DNA of 64,000 nucleotides from Psychrobacter namhaensis (GTDB lineage: Bacteria > Pseudomonadota > Gammaproteobacteria > Pseudomonadales > Moraxellaceae), in NCBI RefSeq assembly GCF_016107545.1, contig NZ_JABASS010000004.1, forward strand, positions 1 to 64,000, read 5' to 3'. Position numbers and translations under genes: made by a program. Below, one piece after another: positions 25,584 to 34,152 of the stretch. The notes below the pieces were generated by a model. It did no database searches. It was not told where the DNA came from and worked only from the letters and a program-made list of their open reading frames with translations. How positions within the stretch are numbered: position 1 is the stretch's first letter; every line of letters starts with the position of its first letter.

Positions 25584-28442
25584 ATGACTGATAAAAGTAC
25601 TGATACACCAAGCCACGATTATAAAGACACCCTAAACCTTGCCGACACGCCATTTGCGATGCGTGCAAATCTTGCTAAGCGCGAGCCTGATTGGCTGGCG
25701 GCGTGGGAAGCGGATGACGTGTATGGCAAAATTCGTCAGGCACGAGCGGGTGCGCCCAAGTACATTTTGCACGATGGCCCTCCATACGCCAACGGTCAGA
25801 TTCACTTAGGTCACGCGGTCAATAAAGTACTCAAAGACATTATCGTCAAGTCCAAAACACTATCAGGTTTTGATGCGCCATACGTGCCTGGCTGGGACTG
25901 TCATGGTCTGCCAATCGAGCAAAAAGTCGAAGCCAAGGTCGGAAAAGTTGGCCAAAAAGTCTCGGCCACTGAGTTTCGTGGTCTTTGCCGTGAGTACGCC
26001 AGCACACAGATTGAATTGCAAAAAGCGGATTTTAAGCGCCTAGGCGTGTTTGGTGATTGGGACAATCCTTATCTAACGATGAACTTCCATCAAGAAGCCA
26101 ACATCGTACGCGCACTTGCCAAAATTCATGAAAACGGTCATGTGACTCGTGGCATGAAGCCCGTCAACTGGTGCTTGGACTGTAGCTCTGCCTTGGCAGA
26201 AGCTGAGGTCGAATACCAAGATAAAGTCTCAGATGCCATCTATGTCAGCTTTGATGTGCTTGGCACTGATAAGGTTGCGGCGCTGGCTAATGTTGAAAGC
26301 CGTATTGCCGCTGTTATCTGGACGACGACGCCATGGACATTGCCTGCCAACCAAGCCATCTCGGTACATCCTGAGCATGACTATAGCGTGGTTGCCACTT
26401 CAAGGGGCAATTTGCTGTTGGCGGCTGATTTGGTTGAAACCGCATTGACTGAGCTTAAATTGGATAACAAAGGTATCCTTGCGACTGTAGCCGGACGCGA
26501 GCTTGAAGGGCTGCGCGCCCAGCACCCACTGATTGCAGAGCGTCAAGTACCACTTATCTTAGGCGATCACGTGACCACTGACAGTGGTACAGGTCTCGTG
26601 CATACCGCGCCGGGTCATGGTCTCGACGATTATATTGTGGGTCTAAAATATAACTTACCAGTGGAAAACCCAGTGAGCGGTACAGGCGTTTATTTAGACA
26701 GCGCAGCGGTATTTGCTGGTGAGCATATTTATAAAGCCAATCCAAAAATCATCGCAGCCTTACATGACAACGGTCACTTAATTAGCCACACCAAGATTGA
26801 ACACAGCTATCCACACTGCTGGCGTCACAAGTCGCCGATTATTTTCCGCGCCACGCCGCAGTGGTTTATCAACATGGAAACCAAAGGGTTACGTGAGTGC
26901 GCGCTTGCTGATATCCCATCCGTCAATTGGACGCCAGCATGGGGCCAAAACCGTATTGAAGCGATGATGACAGGTCGCCCTGACTGGTGTATCTCCCGCC
27001 AGCGCACTTGGGGCGTGCCGATTACCTTCTTTACCCATAAAGAAACGGGTGAGCTACATCCAAACACGCTTGAGCTGATGGAGACGGCCGCGCAAAAAAT
27101 CAATGAAGGCGGCGTGGAAGCGTGGTTTGATGCCAGCTGTGAAGATTTCTTAGGTAGCGAAGCCGCTGATTATGACAAAGCGACGGATACGCTAGACGTG
27201 TGGTTCGACTCTGGTACGACGCACTTTGCGGTACTTGAACAGCGTGATGAGCTGACCAACCCTGCCGATATGTACTTAGAAGGCTCTGATCAACACCGTG
27301 GCTGGTTCCAAACGTCACTACTAACGTCTGAAGCCATGTACGAGCGTCCGCCTTTTAAACAAGTACTGACGCATGGTTTTGTCGTCGATGAAAACGGCCG
27401 CAAGATGAGTAAGTCACTCGGCAATATCATCACGCCGCAAGAAGAGATCAACAAAACGGGCGCAGATATGCTGCGTTTATGGATTGCTTCAAGCGACTAT
27501 CGCTATGAGATGAGCGCTGGTAAAACAGTGTTTAAAGGGGCAATCGATATGTATCGCCGCATTCGTAATACGCTCCGTTTCTTACTTGCCAACACCGATG
27601 ATTTTGATCCGGCAACCAACAGCATTGATATCAATGAATTGGTGAGCCTTGATAAGTTCATCCTTGAGCGCGCGCAAACGGTACAAGCGCAAATCATTAG
27701 TGCATATGATGCGATGGACTTTCACCAAGTCACTCAACATGTGACGGCATTTTGTTCGCAAGATTTGGGCAGTTTCTATTTAGATATTATCAAAGACCGT
27801 CAATACACCACCCAGACTGATGGGCAGCCACGTCGCTCTGCGCAAACGGCTATTTATCATATCGCTCATGCCTTGATTCGCTGGATCACACCGATTTTGT
27901 CATTTACGGCGCAAGAGGCTTGGGAAGTATTGAATCAACGTGATACGGCTAAAGGTGGCTACGTCTTCACTCAAGAATGGTATGAGTTCCCAGAGTTTGA
28001 GCTCAGTGCCATCAGCAACGATGACTGGCAACGTATTATGCTGGCCAAGGACATGGTAAATAAACATATCGAAACCGCACGTGGCGAAAAAATCATCAAT
28101 GCCAACTTATCTGCCGATGTGAGCCTATATGCGGACGGCGCGATGTTTGAGAGTTTGGCCAAGCTGGGAGAAGAGCTGCGTTTCGTCCTGATTACCAGTA
28201 GTGCCACATTACAGCCCATGAACGCGGCACCTGTTGACAACGTTGCCCTAGATGAGCAAGCTGACAGTGATACAGAAGCATCTGTAGAGTTAGTGGTGGA
28301 TGTTAGTGCCGCCACGGGTACCAAATGCGTGCGCTGTTGGCACATCCGTGATGACATTGGCACAGATAGCGCCCACCCTGAAATCTGCGCTCGCTGTGTG
28401 ACCAATGTCAGCGGTGATGGCGAGGTGCGTCACTATGCCTAA
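25584..28442 (+). CDS. ileS: Isoleucyl-tRNA synthetase
   Basis: IleRS (952 aa) charges tRNA-Ile in the cytosol. The class I signatures are present: HIGH type in [16 protein letters not shown] and KMSKS in [12 protein letters not shown]. The editing (CP1) domain contains [13 protein letters not shown] and [14 protein letters not shown]. The C-terminal zinc site has CVRCWH and CARC. The domain arrangement and length match the bacterial type 1 enzyme (E. coli 938 aa). lspA begins inside the ileS end, forming an operon as in most proteobacteria; ribF, often upstream, is absent. Confidence 0.97.
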   Translation: MTDKSTDTPSHDYKDTLNLADTPFAMRANLAKREPDWLAAWEADDVYGKIRQARAGAPKYILHDGPPYANGQIHLGHAVNKVLKDIIVKSKTLSGFDAPYVPGWDCHGLPIEQKVEAKVGKVGQKVSATEFRGLCREYASTQIELQKADFKRLGVFGDWDNPYLTMNFHQEANIVRALAKIHENGHVTRGMKPVNWCLDCSSALAEAEVEYQDKVSDAIYVSFDVLGTDKVAALANVESRIAAVIWTTTPWTLPANQAISVHPEHDYSVVATSRGNLLLAADLVETALTELKLDNKGILATVAGRELEGLRAQHPLIAERQVPLILGDHVTTDSGTGLVHTAPGHGLDDYIVGLKYNLPVENPVSGTGVYLDSAAVFAGEHIYKANPKIIAALHDNGHLISHTKIEHSYPHCWRHKSPIIFRATPQWFINMETKGLRECALADIPSVNWTPAWGQNRIEAMMTGRPDWCISRQRTWGVPITFFTHKETGELHPNTLELMETAAQKINEGGVEAWFDASCEDFLGSEAADYDKATDTLDVWFDSGTTHFAVLEQRDELTNPADMYLEGSDQHRGWFQTSLLTSEAMYERPPFKQVLTHGFVVDENGRKMSKSLGNIITPQEEINKTGADMLRLWIASSDYRYEMSAGKTVFKGAIDMYRRIRNTLRFLLANTDDFDPATNSIDINELVSLDKFILERAQTVQAQIISAYDAMDFHQVTQHVTAFCSQDLGSFYLDIIKDRQYTTQTDGQPRRSAQTAIYHIAHALIRWITPILSFTAQEAWEVLNQRDTAKGGYVFTQEWYEFPEFELSAISNDDWQRIMLAKDMVNKHIETARGEKIINANLSADVSLYADGAMFESLAKLGEELRFVLITSSATLQPMNAAPVDNVALDEQADSDTEASVELVVDVSAATGTKCVRCWHIRDDIGTDSAHPEICARCVTNVSGDGEVRHYA

Positions 28443-29061
28443 CTCAACGGGTCCGTCAGAAAATAACCAGCCACGTGTAGAAGTCGATCATTCGCCCAAG
28501 CCTGCGCATGCAACGACGGGCAGCTCGACAACACCCAGAAGTCGCTTAACTAAGACGCCAAAGGTCATCGCTAATGGTCGACGCGCGTTTATGTGGTATT
28601 TGTTGGCATTGGTGGTGGTGGTCATCGATCAATGGACGAAGTGGTTGGCGGAAACCAAACTGACCTTTCATGTGCCAGTGCCTGTCATCGAGCCGTTTCT
28701 TAACTGGACACTCGCCTACAACTATGGCGCGGCCTTTAGCTTTTTGGCAGATGCAGGTGGTTGGCAAAAATGGTTTTTTTCAGGCTTGGCGCTGGTCATG
28801 TCGCTGTTTTTGATCATTTATCTGATTAAAGCACCGCGTAAAGCCACACTGCTATCGTTCGGTTTAGCTTTGGTGCTTGGCGGTGCAGTGGGTAATTTAA
28901 TTGACCGCTTGCTACATGGTCATGTGATTGATTTTATCCATGTGCACAATGCCGACGTTTGGCATTATCCAATCTTTAACATTGCTGATATGGGTATTAG
29001 TATCGGTGTGGCACTGATTGTCATTGACATGCTGTTTTTGGAAAAGAAGCGCGGTACTTAA
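28435..29061 (+). CDS. lspA: Prolipoprotein signal peptidase (signal peptidase II)
   Basis: LspA (208 aa) is an inner-membrane aspartyl protease that cleaves signal peptides of diacylated prolipoproteins. The conserved blocks [27 protein letters not shown] and [11 protein letters not shown] hold the catalytic Asp pair. Four transmembrane helices are visible. Residues 1-45 are an extra hydrophilic, Pro/Thr-rich extension not found in the 164-aa E. coli enzyme. The ATG at 28435 overlaps the ileS stop by eight bases; the earlier in-frame GTG at 28405 lacks support. Confidence 0.94.
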   Translation: MPNSTGPSENNQPRVEVDHSPKPAHATTGSSTTPRSRLTKTPKVIANGRRAFMWYLLALVVVVIDQWTKWLAETKLTFHVPVPVIEPFLNWTLAYNYGAAFSFLADAGGWQKWFFSGLALVMSLFLIIYLIKAPRKATLLSFGLALVLGGAVGNLIDRLLHGHVIDFIHVHNADVWHYPIFNIADMGISIGVALIVIDMLFLEKKRGT

Positions 29062-29090
29062 CGCTTATTGCTCTAGATAATGCTATTAAT

Positions 29091-29125
29091 AAAGGCGGGT
29101 GACGTGTACGTGACCCGCCTTTTTG
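29091..29125 (+). terminator. Terminator of the ileS-lspA operon
   Basis: AAAGGCGGGT and ACCCGCCTTT form a perfect stem with a T-run, 30 bases after lspA. Confidence 0.92.
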
Positions 29126-29364
29126 CCATCTATCTTTTTAACTTTATAGTCTAAACTACGATCTTGTGACGCCCAAACACCAGTCTCTGCACGAATTGAG
29201 TGGGTATACTTGTATAAAGTAATCACTGAGATTCGCCTTTTGTGAACGCAACCGTTTTTAAAAAGTACAACTTATTATACTCATACCATTACAAGCAAAC
29301 GCTAGAAAATCATTTAGAATATATGAGAAAAGGCGAAGACAAAATAAGTAAAAGGATATTCTCT

Positions 29365-29991
29365 ATGTTACCTGCTCACCCAAACTCTGTTTTTCAAAAA
29401 CGAATTACCATTTCCGATGCAGCGAATAACGAGCACACAATCACTAGAAAGTCAGTCACTTTATCCGTGTTACAAGCAGATATCACCACGCTAAACGTTG
29501 ATGCCATTGTCAATGCTGCCAATTCAAGCTTATTAGGCGGTGGCGGTGTGGACGGTGCGATTCATCGCGCCGCAGGTCCTGAGCTGCTTAAATACTGCCG
29601 CACGTTAAATGGCTGCCCGACAGGCGATGCTAAAATAAGCCCAGCGTTTAATTTGCCTTGCCAGTACGTGATTCATACTGTCGGCCCTGTTTGGCATGGT
29701 GGCAATCGAGATGAAGAGGCGCTGCTTGCCAGTTGTTATCAAAAATCTCTCGCAATAGCGACTGAGCACAATCTGACGAGTATCGCCTTTCCCTCTATCA
29801 GTACTGGCGTCTATGGTTATCCTTTAGACCAAGCGGCTGAAGTAGCAATTGACGCCGTACAGGCCTATATAAAAGGCTATGAATCAGACGATAAACAAGC
29901 ATCCAATCTCCCAATTCGTGAGGTGATTTTTTGCTGTTTCTCTGATAAAGCGGCAACCATTTATAAGCAATTATTAGAGAAGGAAGAATAA
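29365..29991 (+). CDS. Macrodomain protein, O-acetyl-ADP-ribose deacetylase-like
   Basis: The product (208 aa) is a MacroD/YmdB-type macrodomain: [20 protein letters not shown] forms the ADP-ribose-binding loop with the catalytic Asn and Asp, and [17 protein letters not shown] forms the second loop. Such enzymes remove ADP-ribose from proteins or hydrolyse O-acetyl-ADP-ribose. ATG at 29365 follows AAAAGGATATTCTCT. The frame extends 41 codons upstream to a GTG at 29242 with a Lys/Tyr-rich sequence; this could be translated but lacks a ribosome-binding site. It stands between lspA and fkpB, which are usually adjacent. Confidence 0.88.
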   Translation: MLPAHPNSVFQKRITISDAANNEHTITRKSVTLSVLQADITTLNVDAIVNAANSSLLGGGGVDGAIHRAAGPELLKYCRTLNGCPTGDAKISPAFNLPCQYVIHTVGPVWHGGNRDEEALLASCYQKSLAIATEHNLTSIAFPSISTGVYGYPLDQAAEVAIDAVQAYIKGYESDDKQASNLPIREVIFCCFSDKAATIYKQLLEKEE

Positions 29992-30008
29992 GTAAACTTG
30001 CATAATCG

Positions 30009-30142
30009 AGCCGCTATCAAATAAATATAGTGCTACTGAGATAAATTTTACGCAGCCTCTGTCTGCGCAGGCACAGCAAGCAAGGAAAATTTATACCAGT
30101 CGCACGTCGCCTTCAATGTAACGATTTCATATCGAACTGATT
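30009..30142. repeat. Structured interspersed repeat, copy C
   Basis: The core at 30030-30105 begins GTGCTACTGA and ends CCAGTCGCAC. The inner block has GCAGCCTCTGTCTGCG and AGGCACAGCAAGCAAGG. It lies between convergent genes (macrodomain and cold-shock). Outer limits are approximate. Confidence 0.85.
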
Positions 30143-30158
30143 ATGTCATCGATAATGT

Positions 30159-30818
30159 CTACAAGATTCCGTCTAAAAACGCCAAGCCGTCACCCGCTAA
30201 GATAAACAACAACCCTGCCATATTAATGACGACGGTCAAGTAATAGGTGAGGCGAAACTCCGGCTTTTGTGACTTATGACGCAAATAAGTCTGCGCGACC
30301 ATTGCCCCGACCCAGCCGCCAAGGGCACTTAGCAAATGCAGCGTTGATTCAGGCGTTCGCCAATCGCCGCTTTGAGCCGCTGCCTTGTCTTTGGCGTACA
30401 TCGCATAGGTTATGACTCCCAATGCCGCGTACCAAGCAATGATCAGCCAACTCAACTTATCTGTCGCGGCCAATAAAATTAACACACCATAAAACCCAAT
30501 GCCTAAGAACAAGCGTTTCTTTTGTCCTGCTTCAAAGTCCGCTTGGGCACTACGCTTTGTATTACGCTGACGGATTTGCTGGTTTTTTTGGGCCATCTTT
30601 TGTTGTACAAAGCTCAGCTCTTGTACTTCTTTTGCTTGTATCCGTCCTTGATGGTCTCGCCCAAGCGTAAAGACGACTTGCTCACCGACCTCAGGCCGAC
30701 GGCGTGCTTTAAATTCATTGATATGAAAAAAAACGGACTCACCATTCTGCGTTTCGATAAAGCCAAAGCCTTTGTCATCTTGCCACTTTTTGATGAGGCC
30801 TTGTTGCTTATTTGCCAT
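30159..30818 (-). CDS. Cold-shock domain / DUF1294 membrane protein
   Basis: The N-terminal 65 residues are a cold-shock domain with both RNA-binding motifs (KGFGFIET and VFFHINEF). The C-terminal half (about 100-219) is DUF1294, with four hydrophobic segments and the family motif WRTPESTLHLLSALGGWVGA. The fusion would tether a nucleic-acid-binding domain to the inner membrane. It is a known architecture in gammaproteobacteria but its function is unknown. The start ATG follows TAGGAGTATCC. The gene is divergent from fkpB and convergent with the macrodomain gene. Confidence 0.88.
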   Translation of the reverse strand: MANKQQGLIKKWQDDKGFGFIETQNGESVFFHINEFKARRRPEVGEQVVFTLGRDHQGRIQAKEVQELSFVQQKMAQKNQQIRQRNTKRSAQADFEAGQKKRLFLGIGFYGVLILLAATDKLSWLIIAWYAALGVITYAMYAKDKAAAQSGDWRTPESTLHLLSALGGWVGAMVAQTYLRHKSQKPEFRLTYYLTVVINMAGLLFILAGDGLAFLDGIL

Positions 30819-30855
30819 GGATACTCCTACCCTCTTTTAGACTCGCCAAATATAG

Positions 30856-30882
30856 TACACTATTTGCGTTACACTATTTACG
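30856..30882. promoter_or_regulatory. Tandem 13-bp direct repeat between divergent genes
   Basis: TACACTATTTGCG (30856-30868) and TACACTATTTACG (30870-30882) differ at one base and lie 14 bases apart, between the cold-shock gene and fkpB. They may be operator half-sites or duplicated -10 regions. Confidence 0.4.
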
Positions 30883-30965
30883 CTTACAACCTTTTCTAGA
30901 TGGATTATCATTTCCGACATCTTGATGACCCTCACTTTCTATTCCAGCAACAGGTGGCTTTTACT

Positions 30966-31463
30966 ATGACCGAATCACAGTTTATTAACCCCAATGAAGA
31001 CACACGTATTACTTACGGCAGCCTTGTGAAGCTGCACTTTGAAGTATCCTTAGAAAACGGTACGGTGATTGATTCGACCTTTAACCGCGACGCGCCAGTG
31101 ACCTTGACGATTGGTGATGAGAGCCTATTACCAGGCTTTGAGCAAGTGCTCATGAATCTACGCGCAGGTGACACCCGTACTGCCCATCTTGAGCCAGAGC
31201 AAGCGTTTGGCGACTGGAACCCTGACAATATCCAACATTTTAGCCGTACCCAGTTTGCGCTCGTGGCTGAAAACCCTGAAATAGGTATGATGGTGGAATT
31301 TGAGGACAAAGGTAAAAACACGCTGCCCGGTACCATCAGCGCGATCGATGATGACGAAATCGAAGTGGATTTTAATCACCCGCTTGCGGGGCAATCCGTC
31401 CTATTTAAAGTAAAAGTATTCAAAGTCACCCCGCCTGGCGTTACGGGTATAAAGTTAATGTAA
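30966..31463 (+). CDS. fkpB: FKBP-type peptidyl-prolyl isomerase (SlpA type)
   Basis: The product (165 aa) is a cytosolic FKBP of the SlyD/SlpA group, which folds and chaperones proteins. The FKBP domain starts at YGSLVKLHFEV and contains GDESLLPGFEQVLMNLRAGD; an insert-in-flap domain follows (about 90-140), containing MMVEFEDKGKNTLPGTISA. fkpB is commonly downstream of lspA; here a macrodomain gene and a convergent gene separate them. The ATG at 30966 fits the family; the frame opens at 30900 with an ATG that would add 22 atypical residues. Confidence 0.88.
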   Translation: MTESQFINPNEDTRITYGSLVKLHFEVSLENGTVIDSTFNRDAPVTLTIGDESLLPGFEQVLMNLRAGDTRTAHLEPEQAFGDWNPDNIQHFSRTQFALVAENPEIGMMVEFEDKGKNTLPGTISAIDDDEIEVDFNHPLAGQSVLFKVKVFKVTPPGVTGIKLM

Positions 31464-31466
31464 TAG

Positions 31467-31630
31467 TTTAATATAGTTATTTCACTATCGTTTATAAGCT
31501 ATACAAGAGACACAGTGCTACTGAAATAAATTTTATGCAGCCTCTGTCTGCGTAGGCACAGCAAGCAAAAAAAATTTGTTTCAGTAGCGCATTATAGTGT
31601 ACGTTTTTACTGATAACGGATTGTATAGTC
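31467..31630. repeat. Structured interspersed repeat, copy D
   Basis: The core at 31515-31590 begins GTGCTACTGAAATAAATTT and ends TTTCAGTAGCGC, with nearly complete pairing of both arms. The inner block reads GCAGCCTCTGTCTGCG and AGGCACAGCAAGC. It lies between fkpB and the aldo/keto reductase gene. Confidence 0.88.
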
Positions 31631-31694
31631 GCTCAAATATCCTATCAACGACCACCAAACAAAAAACAAAAACGAATTTAAAAAGGACACTTAC

Positions 31695-32735
31695 ATGCAA
31701 TATGAAACGCTGCCACAGCTGGATGAAAAGGTTTCTAAAATTTGCCTAGGTACCATGACATGGGGACAGCAAAACACCGAATCTGATGCGCATACACAGA
31801 TGGATTTGGCACTCTCTGAGGGCGTGAACTTTTGGGACACGGCTGAGATGTATCCTTCACCACCAGATAAAGACAAGCAAGGTGATACTGAGCGCTTCAT
31901 GGGCACGTGGTTTCATAAAACCAAGCAGCGTGACAAAGTGATCCTTGCCAGCAAAATATCTCCGATGGATTTTTTACGGGATGGTCAGACACGTTATACG
32001 GCCGAACACATTAGTCGTGCTATCGATGACAATTTAGAGCGTTTACAAACTGATTATATTGATATTTATCAGCTACACTGGCCTGAGCGTCAAGCGAATT
32101 TTTTTAGTCAGCGCGGTTACACAGAAGAGATGGCAGCGCAGCCGCTAGATGATTTAACGCCCTTTTTAGAAACCATCCAAGCGTTAAATGATGAGATTAA
32201 AAAAGGCCGTATTCGCGCTTATGGGCTGTCAAATGACACCGCTTGGGGTCTGATGCGTTACCTTTGGGAGGCGGATAAAAACGGCCTGATTGCGCCCATC
32301 ACCGTGCAAAACCCTTATAGTTTACTCAATCGCTTATATGAAGTTGGTATGGCCGAAATCGCGCATCGTGAAAACGTTGGCCTGCTCGCTTACTCGCCGC
32401 TTGGCTTTGGCGTACTGTCTGGTAAATACCTCGACGGCAAACGCCCTGCTGGTGCGCGTCTGACGATGTATGATCGCTTTGCCCGTTATACCAATGAGCA
32501 AGCCAAGGCAGCCACCGCTCAATATGCCAAAATCGCGGCTGATGCGGGGCTAGATATGGCCCAGATGGCACTGGCTTTTGTCAACACGCGTTCGTTTGTC
32601 ACCAGTAACATCATTGGCGCAACCACGACCGAGCAGCTTCAGTCCAACATCGACAGTATTCACGTTAATCTGACGACAGACGTATTAGAGGCAATTGAAG
32701 CGGTACATACACAGCATCCCAATCCGTCTCCTTAG
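31695..32735 (+). CDS. Aldo/keto reductase (Tas-like)
   Basis: This 346-aa NADPH-dependent reductase has the TIM-barrel family motifs: LGTMTWGQQNTESDA, the catalytic Asp and Tyr in NFWDTAEMYP, Lys in ILASKI, and the substrate/cofactor block YGLSNDTAWG. The C-terminal cofactor site is IIGATTTEQLQSN. It is closest by eye to E. coli Tas, whose natural substrate is not firmly known. The ATG follows AAAAAGGACACTTAC. It is monocistronic, flanked on both sides by interspersed repeat copies. Confidence 0.88.
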   Translation: MQYETLPQLDEKVSKICLGTMTWGQQNTESDAHTQMDLALSEGVNFWDTAEMYPSPPDKDKQGDTERFMGTWFHKTKQRDKVILASKISPMDFLRDGQTRYTAEHISRAIDDNLERLQTDYIDIYQLHWPERQANFFSQRGYTEEMAAQPLDDLTPFLETIQALNDEIKKGRIRAYGLSNDTAWGLMRYLWEADKNGLIAPITVQNPYSLLNRLYEVGMAEIAHRENVGLLAYSPLGFGVLSGKYLDGKRPAGARLTMYDRFARYTNEQAKAATAQYAKIAADAGLDMAQMALAFVNTRSFVTSNIIGATTTEQLQSNIDSIHVNLTTDVLEAIEAVHTQHPNPSP

Positions 32736-32760
32736 AACGTTGCAATTAACTTAATTACCA

Positions 32761-32880
32761 TTAAGCTTTGATGATTTACTTTAATTACTGGGATGAATTT
32801 TTTGAAGCCTCTGTCTGGCATAGCGCACAGCAAGCGAGAAAATTTCATCCCAGTAAGTCATTTTTATCAGTAGAGCATTC
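32761..32880. repeat. Structured interspersed repeat, copy E
   Basis: The core at 32785-32856 has the best-preserved stem: TTACTGGGATGAA pairs exactly with TTTCATCCCAGTAA minus one base. The inner block AAGCCTCTGTCTGGC and CGCACAGCAAGCGAGAA is slightly altered. It lies between the convergent aldo/keto reductase and acyltransferase genes. Confidence 0.88.
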
Positions 32881-32901
32881 TTTGTTTTAAACTGACTAAA
32901 T

Positions 32902-32951
32902 AAAAAAAAGGCGCCAATCGCGAGTATTATCACTGCGATTGGCGCCTTTTT
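32902..32951. terminator. Bidirectional terminator between convergent genes
   Basis: GGCGCCAATCGC and GCGATTGGCGCC form a 12-bp stem flanked by A's and T's; it can serve both the reductase and the acyltransferase genes. Confidence 0.92.
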
Positions 32952-32985
32952 CTTTGCGTCTGCTTTCTCACTTAAACGCAAGAAG

Positions 32986-33786
32986 TTACGCGTTAGGGGC
33001 TTTCGTCAATACCCGAGAATGCAGCTCAGCCAGACCTTCTTGCATCCGTGCTTGCAATAAATTGGTCAGCTCACTTTTATTCAGCCCTTTAGGATCTATC
33101 GGCTCAAGTGGTAAGACATAGGCTGTGACATCCTTGCTATCGAGCACCTTTTTTATGCTGTCTTTCATCGTCAGCTTACCGTAATAGGGTAACGCTTCGC
33201 TTAGAGTCCCATCTTTATTGACATAAGAGATAATGAGCGGACGAACAGGAACATCGGCATCTATTGCCGCTTGTAGCAATGTGCCATGTATGCGCTTGAT
33301 TTTTTTACCATCCGTCGTGGTTGCCTCTGGAAAAAAGATCACCGAGAACCCTTCGGTCAAAAAACTGGCTATTTGCGCTGCGACCGAACCTGCATCCCCA
33401 GAGCCACGCTCAATAAATACCGTACCTGCCGCATGGGCCAGCTTACCAAAGATAGGCCAGTCCCCAATTTCAGCTTTAGATAAGAAGAAAGCAGGGCTTA
33501 GCGTGCCTACCACAGGAATATCCATCCATGACACATGATTAGATACCCATAAACCATGATGCTGCTCTACTGGCTCAACGGCGACGACCTTTACGCCAAA
33601 AGAGCCGGCCATTTTGCGACAAAACGTCTGGATATAGCGTGGCAGCGTTTCGCGTGGTGGCTGTTTAAACGCCCCGATACGTTGAGCGGCGCGCATGCCC
33701 CCAGCGATTGTCGTGGTCATGCCAGCAATTTGTCTGCCGCGGCCCAATTGTCGTTTGAGTGAAAAGCCTGACTTAGATTGGCTCAT
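32986..33786 (-). CDS. 1-acyl-glycerol-phosphate acyltransferase-like protein (PlsC family)
   Basis: This 266-aa protein has the PlsC signatures: NHVSWMD (His-x4-Asp catalytic motif), GTVFIERGSG and FFPEATTTDGKKI, with a hydrophobic N-terminal helix region. It transfers acyl groups to lysophosphatidic acid or a related lyso-lipid at the inner membrane. Because MSQSKSGF-type PlsC paralogues are common in Moraxellaceae, its lipid substrate (phosphatidate or ornithine lipid) is open. It is monocistronic and convergent with the reductase gene. Confidence 0.85.
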   Translation of the reverse strand: MSQSKSGFSLKRQLGRGRQIAGMTTTIAGGMRAAQRIGAFKQPPRETLPRYIQTFCRKMAGSFGVKVVAVEPVEQHHGLWVSNHVSWMDIPVVGTLSPAFFLSKAEIGDWPIFGKLAHAAGTVFIERGSGDAGSVAAQIASFLTEGFSVIFFPEATTTDGKKIKRIHGTLLQAAIDADVPVRPLIISYVNKDGTLSEALPYYGKLTMKDSIKKVLDSKDVTAYVLPLEPIDPKGLNKSELTNLLQARMQEGLAELHSRVLTKAPNA

Positions 33787-34058
33787 CTGTGTCCCTCGTG
33801 GTTAAAAAACTTATGATTATATATCTTAAACAAGCGCCATGAGTATAACAAAATTCAGTCAGTCAGTGACGATTTGTGCACTGAATTATAAATGGCTTTT
33901 GTTAGTATGTTGACCCTCGCCACAATAAGAGTGTGTGCTGGTTACAGCGATCCATTTGAGAATAAGACCTCCAATCATTGCCGTTGTAACATAAAACCAT
34001 CGCTAATTATGATAATACGCTTTAATATCAAGTGATAAGGCCCTATATAGGAGATCAT
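33787..34058. other. Divergent spacer before hflX
   Basis: The region holds the promoter of the acyltransferase gene (minus) and of hflX (plus). A GATAAT at about 34010 may be the hflX -10 box. No gene or large repeat is seen. Confidence 0.3.
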
Positions 34059-34094
34059 ATGAACGTTATGTCAAAGCGTACTGAGGCTTACTGA
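34059..34094 (+). CDS. Candidate 11-residue leader peptide upstream of hflX
   Basis: ATG at 34059 has a strong Shine-Dalgarno, AGGAG five bases upstream, and reads MNVMSKRTEAY before TGA. It ends 58 bases before hflX. A ten-base direct repeat (GGCTTACTGA) covers its end and recurs 13 bases later. Leader-peptide control of hflX has been reported in other bacteria. No anti-terminator fold was found by eye, so function is speculative. Confidence 0.35.
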   Translation: MNVMSKRTEAY

Positions 34095-34152
34095 GCTGGC
34101 TTACTGAATTGATAATAACGATATATTTATTTTATTGAATAGGTGATACTCT

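Noticed and set aside
27971-28405. 144-codon frame antisense to ileS
   Set aside because: It is fully inside a confident gene and reads as low-complexity Ser/Leu/Ala sequence.
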